This document shows, piece by piece, positions 7,329 to 15,735 of a stretch of 48,540 bases of DNA. Source of the stretch: Lachnospiraceae bacterium (GTDB lineage Bacteria > Bacillota > Clostridia > Lachnospirales > Lachnospiraceae); contig JAAUZT010000028.1 in assembly GCA_014804485.1 (NCBI GenBank), positions 144,766 to 193,305 on the forward strand, read 5' to 3'. Positions within the stretch are counted from its first letter, which is position 1. Every line of letters begins with the position of its first letter. The translations under genes were made by a program, and so were the position numbers. The notes beneath the pieces were generated by a model, which had not been told where the DNA came from, made no database searches, and saw nothing but the letters and a program-made list of their open reading frames with translations.

Positions 7329-9422
7329 ATGGTCGTTGATTACAAGGCAAGAAAAAATGAGGTTATTTCCTCTTATGACAAGTTAGAAGAACTTGTATCA
7401 GATTTACAGAAATATGCAAAAACTATCAATATGCCTGATCCGTTGGAACGCATGGATAATTTGATGACAGATATCCGTGGCAAAGCTGAAAGGGTTAAGG
7501 CGGATAGATTTAATATTATAATCGCAGGGGAGTCCAAAAGTGGAAAATCAACTTTTGTTAATGCTTATCTTGGAGTTGAATTATTACCAATGGATGTTAA
7601 GCAGTGTACAAGTGCTATTGTCAAGATAAAATATGGCAATGCATTCTCGGTGAGAGCCACATATGCGGATGGTCGTCATGAAGAGATAACCGGGGATGAT
7701 GACGCAAGAGCTTTTCTTAAAAAAAATGCCGCTCTTGATGATGACTACAGAGATATTCCTGTTCCGACCATTAACAGTGAAATATTAGTCAAATCTGGTT
7801 TACGGGCAAGAGAAAAAGGGGCAATGATTTCTATTTCAGATGCTGAAGTAAAAAAAATGCTGGAATCACCTGAGGTTAAGGTCGCAAATATTCACAATAT
7901 ACCCAATTATAATGAGAAGATTCGGGATTATATAGAATCCAGAAAGAATACTTGGCAGGATATTGTAACAAAAATCGAAGTTATGTTTCCGTTCGGGGAG
8001 GATCTTCGTGGTATTGAAATAATTGATAGTCCTGGTGTGTGTGCACGAGGTGGAGTTTCTGATATTACATCAGATTATATTGAAAATGCAGACGCAATTA
8101 TTTTTTTAAAGCCGGTTATTGGACAGGCGCTTGAATCTGAACAGTTTAATCAGTTTATGGAAAATGTCAGTGTGGCGAGGAATAAGAATGCACTCTTTTT
8201 GGTTCTTACACACATAGCGACAAAGAATGAAGCAGACATTCGTAGATTAGAGGAAGATGCATATAAGAAGTTTTCTGCAAAGCTGGATAAAAATAACATT
8301 CTTTTTGTTGACAGTAAGGCAGAACTGTATGCTAAGAAGTTTGTAAATGTAGAGAATGTTGAAGATGAATTGCGTAGACTAAACAGTGAAGGGACCTTGG
8401 ATGATTTTGTGACAAAGGCATATACAGAAACAAATGGTCTGTTTGGAAACGGTGATATGGGGGACTTCATAAGGAAGTTGCAAGAAAAGTCGCGTTTTGA
8501 TCAGATTTATTATTCATTGGAAACTTTTGGAAGAAAGGCTCATTACATTTTGCTTGCAGCATTGCTGGACTCGATAAACAGTGCATATGAGAAACTTTGG
8601 AATGATATGAATTCTCGTATTGATATGTTTAGACAAAAGGCAGAAGATCCAAATGAATTGGCGAAGAAAATTGCAAAAGTCAAACAGGACTTGGACATTA
8701 TTCAAAATAAGTTAAGCCGAGGGGTAGATGGCGTGGTGCGCCGATTTCGCGGAGATGAAGGAATAATTAAAACAGATGCAGAAAGTGCGGTAAAGGATTT
8801 TTTGGAAAATGTTACAAAAATAGATCCTAATTCTAGTGAAGCCTTCAACAAGCTAGAAAGCATTTCAGTAAAGAAAATAGATCAGTTTAAAGAACTTACG
8901 GAACGCCTTCAGCATCAGGTTGTTGAGGAATTCGATAAGGAGTTAATTGCTTTAAGTGATAAGAGCGAGATACCATTTGAATCTTTGAAACCTGATTTTA
9001 CAGAAGAGACTTTTAAAAAAATTAAAGAGTCTACGAAATCGAAAGCAGAAGAAACACGTTCCTATGAAGAGGGAATTACATTTAAGAAATCACATTCTTA
9101 TTCCGTATATGTGCGGGATAAGCATTTTGAAATAATAAAAAATGATATTCTGGGGCGATTAGATGTTCTTAAAAATGACTTAATCAGTAATCTGGAAGAT
9201 TTCGTAGAAAATATACGAACTAAGTATATTGATGAACTTGCTAAAAATGCTGGAGCAAAGAAGGATGAACTCGATGCAATTATGGAAGCGAAAATAACAG
9301 CAGAACAGAATCAGATCATTATAAAGAAACTTTCTGACCAGGCGGGTGGAATAAAAGCAGAGCAAACCGTAGTTAAGAAGTTGAAGGGAGGAATTTCAAA
9401 GTATGTTCAGCACATCAATTAA
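7329..9422 (+). CDS. Dynamin-like large GTPase
   Basis: 697-residue bacterial dynamin-like protein, expected to bind membranes in a GTP-controlled way. The P-loop GESKSGKST is near residues 67-75 after an N-terminal helical stretch. A switch-I threonine is plausible in QCTSAIVK near 97. The G3 motif DSPG is at 233-236, and LTHIATKNEAD near 290 is the G4-like region. Residues from about 400 on are long amphipathic helices rich in Glu and Lys, as in dynamin stalks. The ribosome site AAAGGAG precedes the ATG. The gene overlaps the next one by 20 bases, so the two are translationally coupled. Bacterial dynamins often occur in pairs; here the partner lacks its own GTPase domain. Confidence 0.85.
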   Translation: MVVDYKARKNEVISSYDKLEELVSDLQKYAKTINMPDPLERMDNLMTDIRGKAERVKADRFNIIIAGESKSGKSTFVNAYLGVELLPMDVKQCTSAIVKIKYGNAFSVRATYADGRHEEITGDDDARAFLKKNAALDDDYRDIPVPTINSEILVKSGLRAREKGAMISISDAEVKKMLESPEVKVANIHNIPNYNEKIRDYIESRKNTWQDIVTKIEVMFPFGEDLRGIEIIDSPGVCARGGVSDITSDYIENADAIIFLKPVIGQALESEQFNQFMENVSVARNKNALFLVLTHIATKNEADIRRLEEDAYKKFSAKLDKNNILFVDSKAELYAKKFVNVENVEDELRRLNSEGTLDDFVTKAYTETNGLFGNGDMGDFIRKLQEKSRFDQIYYSLETFGRKAHYILLAALLDSINSAYEKLWNDMNSRIDMFRQKAEDPNELAKKIAKVKQDLDIIQNKLSRGVDGVVRRFRGDEGIIKTDAESAVKDFLENVTKIDPNSSEAFNKLESISVKKIDQFKELTERLQHQVVEEFDKELIALSDKSEIPFESLKPDFTEETFKKIKESTKSKAEETRSYEEGITFKKSHSYSVYVRDKHFEIIKNDILGRLDVLKNDLISNLEDFVENIRTKYIDELAKNAGAKKDELDAIMEAKITAEQNQIIIKKLSDQAGGIKAEQTVVKKLKGGISKYVQHIN

Positions 9423-10035
9423 ACCCAAAGTGAATGTAATGTTTGAAGATTTAGGGAAAAAGGTTGAGACAATAGTAAGAGAGTCCTCAACTTCCAGTGA
9501 AGCAATTAACAAGATAACAAAATTGGTTAGTTCTGAACTGGCTACTCGTAGCAAGTCTATTTTAAGCGATATGCTTTTTGAACTTACGGACACACTAATG
9601 GAAACGGATTTTTTTTCCGATGTTTCAAAACAAAATAGATTTACTGAGGTGAATTTGAGACAAGAAATATTAAGCAAATATCAGTTTTCTCCAAGCGCAA
9701 CTGTAGATTACAAAGAGGCATCAAGAAAAATAGAGGCTATAGTTGCTGGAGGAACTGTGCTGCTTGTAGGCGGAGCAGTAGAAGTGGGCGTTGTTTTGAT
9801 TAAAGGATTAACGTTATCCCATCTTGTTCCTATTCCAATCGGCTTATTGATTGTTGCGTCAATCGGGGCTGCGTTAGCAGACTATATGGCAGTTAGTCCT
9901 ACACGCAGTAAGAAAGCTATGACTAAGGCGTTGGATGACTATCTTGCTCAGACAAAGGTTCAGTTCATTGAGTGGTTTGATGAGGTCGAGAATTATTTTG
10001 ATACTCGTGTAGAAGAAATAAAGAAGACAATTTGA
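9403..10035 (+). CDS. Helical membrane-associated partner of the dynamin-like GTPase
   Basis: 210-residue protein without a P-loop. Residues 1-115 are helical and charged. Residues about 120-165 hold two closely spaced hydrophobic stretches, AIVAGGTVLLVGGAVEVGVV and IPIGLLIVASIGAALADYMA, which look like a membrane hairpin or paddle. The C-terminal 40 residues are again a charged helix. It starts inside the 3' end of the GTPase gene, with AGGGAGG at 9386-9392 as ribosome site. The arrangement suggests the membrane-paddle part of a split dynamin, encoded separately; that is inference. I recognise no named family. Confidence 0.6.
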   Translation: MFSTSIKPKVNVMFEDLGKKVETIVRESSTSSEAINKITKLVSSELATRSKSILSDMLFELTDTLMETDFFSDVSKQNRFTEVNLRQEILSKYQFSPSATVDYKEASRKIEAIVAGGTVLLVGGAVEVGVVLIKGLTLSHLVPIPIGLLIVASIGAALADYMAVSPTRSKKAMTKALDDYLAQTKVQFIEWFDEVENYFDTRVEEIKKTI

Positions 10036-10045
10036 GGAGAAACAT

Positions 10046-13000
10046 ATGGAAGAAAACGAGCTTGCAAAGAGAGACAAAGCGTTCTTACAAGAATTTAATA
10101 CAGATAGCAGGATTGTAGGGGAACAAGTTGTTGAATTTTTGCGGCTTGTTTATCCGGCATACCTCGTAGATAAAACTGATTTGGAACCTTTGATGGACAG
10201 TGAAAGCACCCTGCGTTTAGAGAGTATGTCATTTTTCCGAATCAGTAGTTGCACTGCAGACAATGTCGAAAAGGTTTTTGAAAATGTGAACGAACATTTT
10301 GAGAAACTTTTTACCGCATTATACTCAATAAACATCCCTGTTGCATATGGCATTGTAAGCCGTGATGGCGTGACAAATTTGGTTATTGGCGTATATCAAA
10401 GTGCGCATGTGAATTCTGTAAAAACAATAATGCAGGGAATGTTGTCTGGTATAGAACTCAATGGAGTAAAACCGTGCTTCAAATGTGAATTTAAGACACA
10501 CGCAAGTCATGGGATTTTGGCTGGAGTACCATCGCTCTTTGTCAATGGGCAAAAGCAAATCTTCAGCCTATCCTCAATCATGCGCAGTTTGAACGGTCAG
10601 AATTATACACTGCTTTTTATAGCCAAACCAGTTAAGCAGGATGTTATATCTCAGAATATTTCGGAGTTAATTTCTGTTAGAGATAAAGCTTTTGCGGTAA
10701 GCAAGAGAAATGTTGCCAGATCTAATAGTTATTCAGAAACTACTACTAATGCAAATACCGTGAATGATAGCAAGAATAGCGTGGCTGGACAAGTAGGTGG
10801 CGGTGCAGGTGCTGGACTCGGTGCAGTTGCGGGAGCTTTGGTAGGAACATTCTTGCTTCCTGGATTGGGAACAATGGCAGGCATAGGTCTTGGCGGTGCT
10901 CTTGGTGGTGGATTAGGAACAGTTATTGGAAATATTGTTGGTCAAGGAAAAACGCATTCGGAAGGATATAGTGAATCTATATCAAAAGCAATTACCGAAG
11001 GAGATACGGTTTCCGGAGATATTCAAAACGGTTTTGCGCTTGAATTGATGAATTATGCGGATAACGCAATTGACAGGCTAAAAGGAGGCCAGAATAACGG
11101 AATTTGGCAGACTGCTATAGTCTATTCAGCAGAATCGGAAATGGCTCGAAACATCATCCGCGCATGCTTAAGTGGTGAACTCTCGAAACTGGATTCAGAA
11201 AAACTTCCCATGCTTGCATTTGAACCTGTATGTGTGGGAGATGAACTGTTGCGTATTCCAAACTTCCTAGAGGGAGATCAGCATAATTCTTTATGCTCCT
11301 ATTTAAACTCTGCTGAATTGGGGCTATTGTGTACAGTTCCGACTGAGAGTGTTCCAGATTTTGAATTACGCTTGGAAAAGAAATTTCCATTAATCGCCAG
11401 CCGTATGGCAGAAGACAATATTGTCGTAGGAAATGTGATTGACGGAAAGAACGTGCTGGAGAATATGCCGTTCAGACTGAGCGATAAAGACTTGAACAAG
11501 CATACATTTGTGTGTGGAATTACAGGAAGTGGAAAGACAACAACCGTAAAGAAAATACTTATTGAGGCAAAAAAACCGTTTTTGGTTATTGAATCAGCCA
11601 AGAAAGAATATCGTAATATTTCTATAGATACAGAAGTGTACACATTGGGAAAGCCGGAAATCAATGCGCCTCAAATAAACCCATTCTATATCATGCCGGG
11701 AGTTAGTCCTCAAGTACATATAGATTATTTGAAGGATTTGTTCAATGCATCTTTTTCGTTTTATGGTCCAATGACATATATTTTGGAAAAATGCCTCCAT
11801 GTGGTATATAAGAATAAGGGATGGGACCTTACGTTGGGATATCATCCATTACTTGCAAACAGTAAAAGCCCAACAGATTTTTTTAATATTGAACATACAA
11901 AAAAGCAATACTCTTTTTCCTCTCATAAATTCTTGTTCCCTACTATGCAGGAATTAAAAGATGAGATTGCAAGATATATCGATGAAGAACTAAAATATGA
12001 TGGAGAGGTTGCGGGAAATGTGAAAACCGCTATGAAAGTCAGGTTGGAAAACCTTTGCGTTGGAGCAAAAGGTTACACGTTCAACACAAGTGAATTTGTT
12101 AATTTTGATAGTTTGCTTAGTAAGAATGTGATTTTTGAGTTAGAAGGCTTGGCTGATGATTCTGATAAAGCATTTGGTGTAGGTTTATTGATTATTTTTA
12201 TCAACGAATACCGGCAGGTAAAAAAAGAAATCAGCGGAAATCAAAATGCTGGGCTTCAGCACTTATTGGTTATTGAGGAGGCACATCGTCTACTGAAGAA
12301 TGTTGATACGGATCGATCAACAGAAACATCAGGAAATCCTAAAGGAAAGGCTGTAGAACATTTCACCAATATGATTGCAGAGATGCGTTCTTACGGACAG
12401 GGAGTAGTAGTTGCAGAACAGATACCAACAAAACTGGCGCCAGATGTTATTAAGAATTCATCAACAAAAATAGTTCAACGAATTGTTTCTGTTGATGATC
12501 AGCAGGCGATTGCTAATACTATTGGAATAGCAGAAAAAGATGCTATTCAGTTGGGATCATTGGAAACAGGATTGGCCTATTGTCACAAGGAGGGTATGCT
12601 TCTTCCTGCACCTGTAAAAATCGCTGATTATTATCTTGATGAAAAAGGTAATAAACTAGATTTGGATGTCTTTGTCAGCGACGAACAGCTTTATAATAGC
12701 AAAATCGATAGATTTGAAGAAATCAATCTTAGTGTTTTATGGAGCTGTTTTGGTGGAAACCAGCAAATGAAAATCAATGCATTAAGGTTCATTAATTCTT
12801 TGATGGTTCTGGATGAAAAGTCATGTATGGAAGCATGCAAAAGTATAATGACGTATGTTGCGAATGAGATTCGCGTGAACGATATTCAGCTTACTCTAAT
12901 GAAGGATGCTTCTCGAATTGGTGCGAAATTAATAACTGAGATTATTTTAACCTTAATGGTGCGCGGAGTATATCGGACAAGTGTTCTTCCAGATGATAAA

Positions 13001-13252
13001 TTTATCTCGATAGTTGAGCAAACCTTATATGCACCTTCTGTAGAAAAGATTTTACAGATAAAAAATACATTAAGACTCTTATACACAAAGGAACTAGAGA
13101 AATACGCAAAGATCAATGTGGCTGCGTTGGTTAAGAGAAGTCAGAAAGAAAATACAGATATTTTAGCAACTGTCAAGGGATACTTCTACTGTATCTCTGA
13201 GAATATGGTGGATGAAATATCAAAAATGGTGAAAGGGGAGTGGTCTCTTTGA
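10046..13252 (+). CDS. HerA/VirB4-like ATPase with glycine-zipper segment
   Basis: 1068-residue ATPase of the HerA/FtsK superfamily (DUF87-type). Residues 1-245 are a domain I do not recognise. Residues about 247-302 are a Gly/Ala-rich hydrophobic stretch (GGGAGAGLGAVAGALVG and following) typical of glycine-zipper membrane segments. Walker A is ITGSGKTTT near 491-499, Walker B is LLVIEEAHR near 741-749, and a conserved Arg-bearing stretch STKIVQRIVS near 810 fits the arginine-finger region. The C-terminal 200 residues are helical. HerA-like motors pump DNA or polypeptides as hexamers. The stop overlaps the start of the nuclease gene (TGATG), which couples the two. A membrane-anchored translocase is the likely role, but the cargo is unknown. 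Confidence 0.85.
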   Translation: MEENELAKRDKAFLQEFNTDSRIVGEQVVEFLRLVYPAYLVDKTDLEPLMDSESTLRLESMSFFRISSCTADNVEKVFENVNEHFEKLFTALYSINIPVAYGIVSRDGVTNLVIGVYQSAHVNSVKTIMQGMLSGIELNGVKPCFKCEFKTHASHGILAGVPSLFVNGQKQIFSLSSIMRSLNGQNYTLLFIAKPVKQDVISQNISELISVRDKAFAVSKRNVARSNSYSETTTNANTVNDSKNSVAGQVGGGAGAGLGAVAGALVGTFLLPGLGTMAGIGLGGALGGGLGTVIGNIVGQGKTHSEGYSESISKAITEGDTVSGDIQNGFALELMNYADNAIDRLKGGQNNGIWQTAIVYSAESEMARNIIRACLSGELSKLDSEKLPMLAFEPVCVGDELLRIPNFLEGDQHNSLCSYLNSAELGLLCTVPTESVPDFELRLEKKFPLIASRMAEDNIVVGNVIDGKNVLENMPFRLSDKDLNKHTFVCGITGSGKTTTVKKILIEAKKPFLVIESAKKEYRNISIDTEVYTLGKPEINAPQINPFYIMPGVSPQVHIDYLKDLFNASFSFYGPMTYILEKCLHVVYKNKGWDLTLGYHPLLANSKSPTDFFNIEHTKKQYSFSSHKFLFPTMQELKDEIARYIDEELKYDGEVAGNVKTAMKVRLENLCVGAKGYTFNTSEFVNFDSLLSKNVIFELEGLADDSDKAFGVGLLIIFINEYRQVKKEISGNQNAGLQHLLVIEEAHRLLKNVDTDRSTETSGNPKGKAVEHFTNMIAEMRSYGQGVVVAEQIPTKLAPDVIKNSSTKIVQRIVSVDDQQAIANTIGIAEKDAIQLGSLETGLAYCHKEGMLLPAPVKIADYYLDEKGNKLDLDVFVSDEQLYNSKIDRFEEINLSVLWSCFGGNQQMKINALRFINSLMVLDEKSCMEACKSIMTYVANEIRVNDIQLTLMKDASRIGAKLITEIILTLMVRGVYRTSVLPDDKFISIVEQTLYAPSVEKILQIKNTLRLLYTKELEKYAKINVAALVKRSQKENTDILATVKGYFYCISENMVDEISKMVKGEWSL

Positions 13253-13977
13253 TGAATGGGATTGAAACAATCAATCACGCCCAATATGAACGGACGGAAG
13301 GGATAATAGTAGATAATGAATTATCTGAGATCAAGGAAATTCCGGATGTTGAGAAGAGTGAGGGTAAAAGAATTGAACCACCGGACATCACATATATCGA
13401 GCGAACATCACGAGTTGCCCTTTTGGAACAGTGTTCGGTCAAAGTCACAGAAACAATTGTTAGCGAGGGCTCTACAGAAAACGAAACCGAAGAGACAAAA
13501 AAAGAGGGACTAACAGACGAAGAGAAAGCAAAAATAAAGGAAGAGACGGGATGGTCTGATGAAATAATAGATAACATCAAGAACATGAAACAGTATGAAA
13601 TCCTTAAAAATGCAGGATTAGTAGAGGTGGAGATTAACGGTAGGAAATGCCTGATTAAGGAAAACATAGATCTTGACTATACGGATGAAGATGGTGTCAC
13701 AAATAGAGATAGGATTGCAAGAGGGTTGGCACCGTTGGATAGTAAAACTGGAAAGCCACTTGAACTCCATCATCTTGGACAAAAGGCAGACTCACCATTA
13801 GTTGAATTAACAGAGGAAGAGCATAGAACTGGAGAATACGAAGACGGGAAGAAGAATCAGAGTTTATGGCACGATAATACCGTTGAGACCGAAGTTCATG
13901 GAGAAGGAAACACGTGGGATCAGGAAAGAAAAGCTCATTGGAAAGCAAGAGCGGAAATGTTAAGGAGTGAAAGCTGA
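13252..13977 (+). CDS. LHH-type HNH/EndoVII nuclease (toxin)
   Basis: 241 residues from the ATG at 13252, which overlaps the ATPase stop; a GTG at 13240 is the alternative start. Residues 1-100 are acidic and probably disordered. From about 140 on the protein matches the LHH group of the HNH/ENDO VII superfamily: DYTDEDGVTNRDRIARGLAP, then GKPLELHHLGQ with His173-His174, SPLVELTEEEH, and a C-terminal WDQERKAHWKARAE. In relatives this domain is the C-terminal warhead of polymorphic toxins and cuts nucleic acid. Here there is no signal peptide, LXG/WXG or other export domain, so it stands alone. The downstream SUKH-like gene overlaps by one base and is the expected immunity gene. Confidence 0.85.
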   Translation: MNGIETINHAQYERTEGIIVDNELSEIKEIPDVEKSEGKRIEPPDITYIERTSRVALLEQCSVKVTETIVSEGSTENETEETKKEGLTDEEKAKIKEETGWSDEIIDNIKNMKQYEILKNAGLVEVEINGRKCLIKENIDLDYTDEDGVTNRDRIARGLAPLDSKTGKPLELHHLGQKADSPLVELTEEEHRTGEYEDGKKNQSLWHDNTVETEVHGEGNTWDQERKAHWKARAEMLRSES

Positions 13978-14375
13978 TGAATAATATTATTAAAACAATT
14001 AATTCCCTTCCGGACTTATTACCATTAAAGCCGGCGACAACAATGCAGATTACGGATGCAGAATTGCAATTAAGGGTAAGCTTTGCGGATGAATTTAAGG
14101 AATACTTGACTGAGTTTGGGGCAATTATGGCCGATGGTATAGAATTGGCAGGTATTGCCAAAGCAGAACATAGAAATGTGGTTTCGCTAACAAAAAAAGA
14201 ACGTGGGCTTAATCCTAAAGTGCCAAACACACTATATGTAGTTGAAGATTCTCATATTGATGGAGTTATTATCTGGCAGGATACCGAAGGCAATATTTAC
14301 CAGACATCTCCGAATACGGAACCTAAGAAAATAGCGGGCTCTTTAGCGGAATATATTCTGAATACAAAGAAGTAA
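13977..14375 (+). CDS. SUKH (SMI1/KNR4-like) immunity protein
   Basis: 132-residue cytoplasmic protein. ITDAELQLRVSFADEFKEYLTEFG at about 22-45 is the typical SUKH entry (helix, then FG), followed by the mid-domain strand YVVEDSHIDGVIIWQDTEGNIYQ and a C-terminal helix SLAEYILN. SUKH proteins commonly neutralise the nuclease toxin encoded just upstream. The ATG shares the A of the toxin TGA, so antidote and toxin are co-translated. It is the last gene of the operon and is followed by the terminator at 14406-14431. Confidence 0.8.
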   Translation: MNNIIKTINSLPDLLPLKPATTMQITDAELQLRVSFADEFKEYLTEFGAIMADGIELAGIAKAEHRNVVSLTKKERGLNPKVPNTLYVVEDSHIDGVIIWQDTEGNIYQTSPNTEPKKIAGSLAEYILNTKK

Positions 14376-14405
14376 AAGTAATAATCTCAATGGAGAGCAT
14401 TATGA

Positions 14406-14431
14406 GGCGCGGAGCAATCTGCGCCTTTTTT
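14406..14431 (+). terminator. Intrinsic terminator closing the WYL-dynamin-HerA operon
   Basis: GGCGCGGA-GCAA-TCTGCGCC stem of 8 bp followed by six T. The next three bases begin the truncated PP2C remnant. Confidence 0.9.
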
Positions 14432-14433
14432 AG

Positions 14434-15155
14434 TATGCAGTTATCTTCTGTAAAAACACTAAAAATACTCTCGTAATGGCGGCAGTATGCGACGGAGTAG
14501 GCGGATTACAGGAAGGCGATCATGCGAGTAAAAGCACGATTCAGACTCTTAATAACTGGTTTGACTATACTGTCAGCAGAAAAGTTTGTGGAAAAGATAA
14601 GAATCAATTACTCGATTATTTGCAGAATGAAATTGAGCAGTGCATTCAGCAACAGAATCATGTGCTATGTGAATATGCCAGAGATCGGGGGATCAGGACA
14701 GGAACAACACTGACATTGCTTGTTATCATTGACGGGGAGTACCTTACAGCCCAGATTGGCGACAGCAGAGCATATCGAATTCACAATGAATTGATACAAT
14801 TGACGGAGGATCAGAGTGTTGTTGCGAGGGAAGTAAGAGCAGGGCGGCTTACAGCAGAAAAGGCAAAACATGATAAAAGAAGAAATATGATCTTGCAATG
14901 TATTGGAGCGATGGAATCTATATGCATTGATTATCAGAGAGGATATGTCAGCCCGGAGGATGTTTTTTTCTCTGCTTAGATGGATTTATACATGAATTGG
15001 AAAATGATGAAATCAAGGAATTCTTAAATCCTGATATTTTGGTGGATAGGGCAACTATTAAGAAGTGCCTTGTGAACGCCGTCGCGGAGGTGAAAGAAAG
15101 GGGAGAAAGAGACAATATAATAGTTGTTTTAATTAAAGTGTGTGAAAAAGAGTAA
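14434..15155 (+). pseudogene. PP2C-type serine/threonine phosphatase, truncated and frameshifted
   Basis: The frame runs from about 14434 through NTLVMAAVCDGVGG (motif with metal-binding Asp), GTTLTLLVI, and IGDSRAYRI, then reaches a stop at 14977-14979. A change of one base in the seven-T run near 14964-14970 restores PEDVFFLCLDGFIHE and carries on to RGERDNIIVVLIKV and a stop at 15155. About 30-40 N-terminal residues normal for the family, including the first metal-binding motif, are missing. The homology begins just after the T tract of the preceding terminator, so the 5' end was probably removed by the event that placed the operon here. The T-run break could also be a sequencing error or slippage site, but the missing N-terminus cannot. 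Confidence 0.85.
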
Positions 15156-15286
15156 CTAATCTTATGTCATCTTTTTATCATTTTGTGCACCTTTTTAATA
15201 TACGTGCCTTGGAGAAATTAGTAGATTTTAAATGGGTAAGTGTAAGTAGTGTATTTTTAGGATAGAACCTAAAGGAGAAAGGTGCC

Positions 15287-15574
15287 ATGACTGAGAAAGA
15301 GTTATCAGAGCTAACGCGGCAGGAATTGCTTGAGCGCTTGCTTTTGCAAGGTCAGAAACAAAGGCAATTGGAAGAACAAATTGCTGAGATGACTGAGCAG
15401 ATTTATATATTGGAACAATGTTTTAATACTAAAGACAGGCTGATTGTGGAGCTGGAAGGGTATTTAGATGAAAACGATGAACAAATTGCTGCACTGAAAA
15501 AAATCCTTAGTGAAAAAGATAGCCAGATAGAGAGGCTGAGCGCCAGTTTGGAGCAAATGGTTAAGAACCCGTAA
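15287..15574 (+). CDS. Small coiled-coil protein
   Basis: 95 residues, almost all predicted coiled coil, with heptad-like Leu/Ile spacing. It opens MTEKELSELTRQELLERLL, a start shared by small coiled-coil proteins that in Firmicutes often accompany PP2C, FHA or VWA signalling genes. AAAGGAGAAAGG lies just before the ATG. It follows the PP2C remnant on the same strand and may be what is left of that signalling operon. Function unknown. Confidence 0.65.
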   Translation: MTEKELSELTRQELLERLLLQGQKQRQLEEQIAEMTEQIYILEQCFNTKDRLIVELEGYLDENDEQIAALKKILSEKDSQIERLSASLEQMVKNP

Positions 15575-15577
15575 GTT

Positions 15578-15617
15578 CGGAAAATCTGCAAGATAACAGA
15601 TTGACAAGGATTTTCCG
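15578..15617 (+). terminator. Probable intrinsic terminator
   Basis: CGGAAAATC (15578-15586) pairs with GATTTTCCG (15609-15617), followed by a T-rich but interrupted tail. Confidence 0.55.
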
Positions 15618-15735
15618 GTTTGCTTTTGTTTTATAGCATGAATCTGATATTTTTGTATTTAATCTTGTATATTGAAGGCGGATATCAGGTTATAATTCTG
15701 ACATAATCGTAGAAGTGGAAACGAAAGGAGTTAAT

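Noticed and set aside
6345-14375. Direct assignment of the operon to the Eleos (LeoABC) defence system.
   Set aside because: Only the dynamin theme is shared. The HerA ATPase, LHH nuclease, SUKH and WYL genes are not part of that system as I know it, and the dynamin partner lacks a GTPase domain.
5611-15286. Direct repeats marking att sites or target duplications of the island.
   Set aside because: I compared the sequence near 5611-6344 with that near 14376-15286 and found no convincing shared word, and no integrase or tRNA gene is present.
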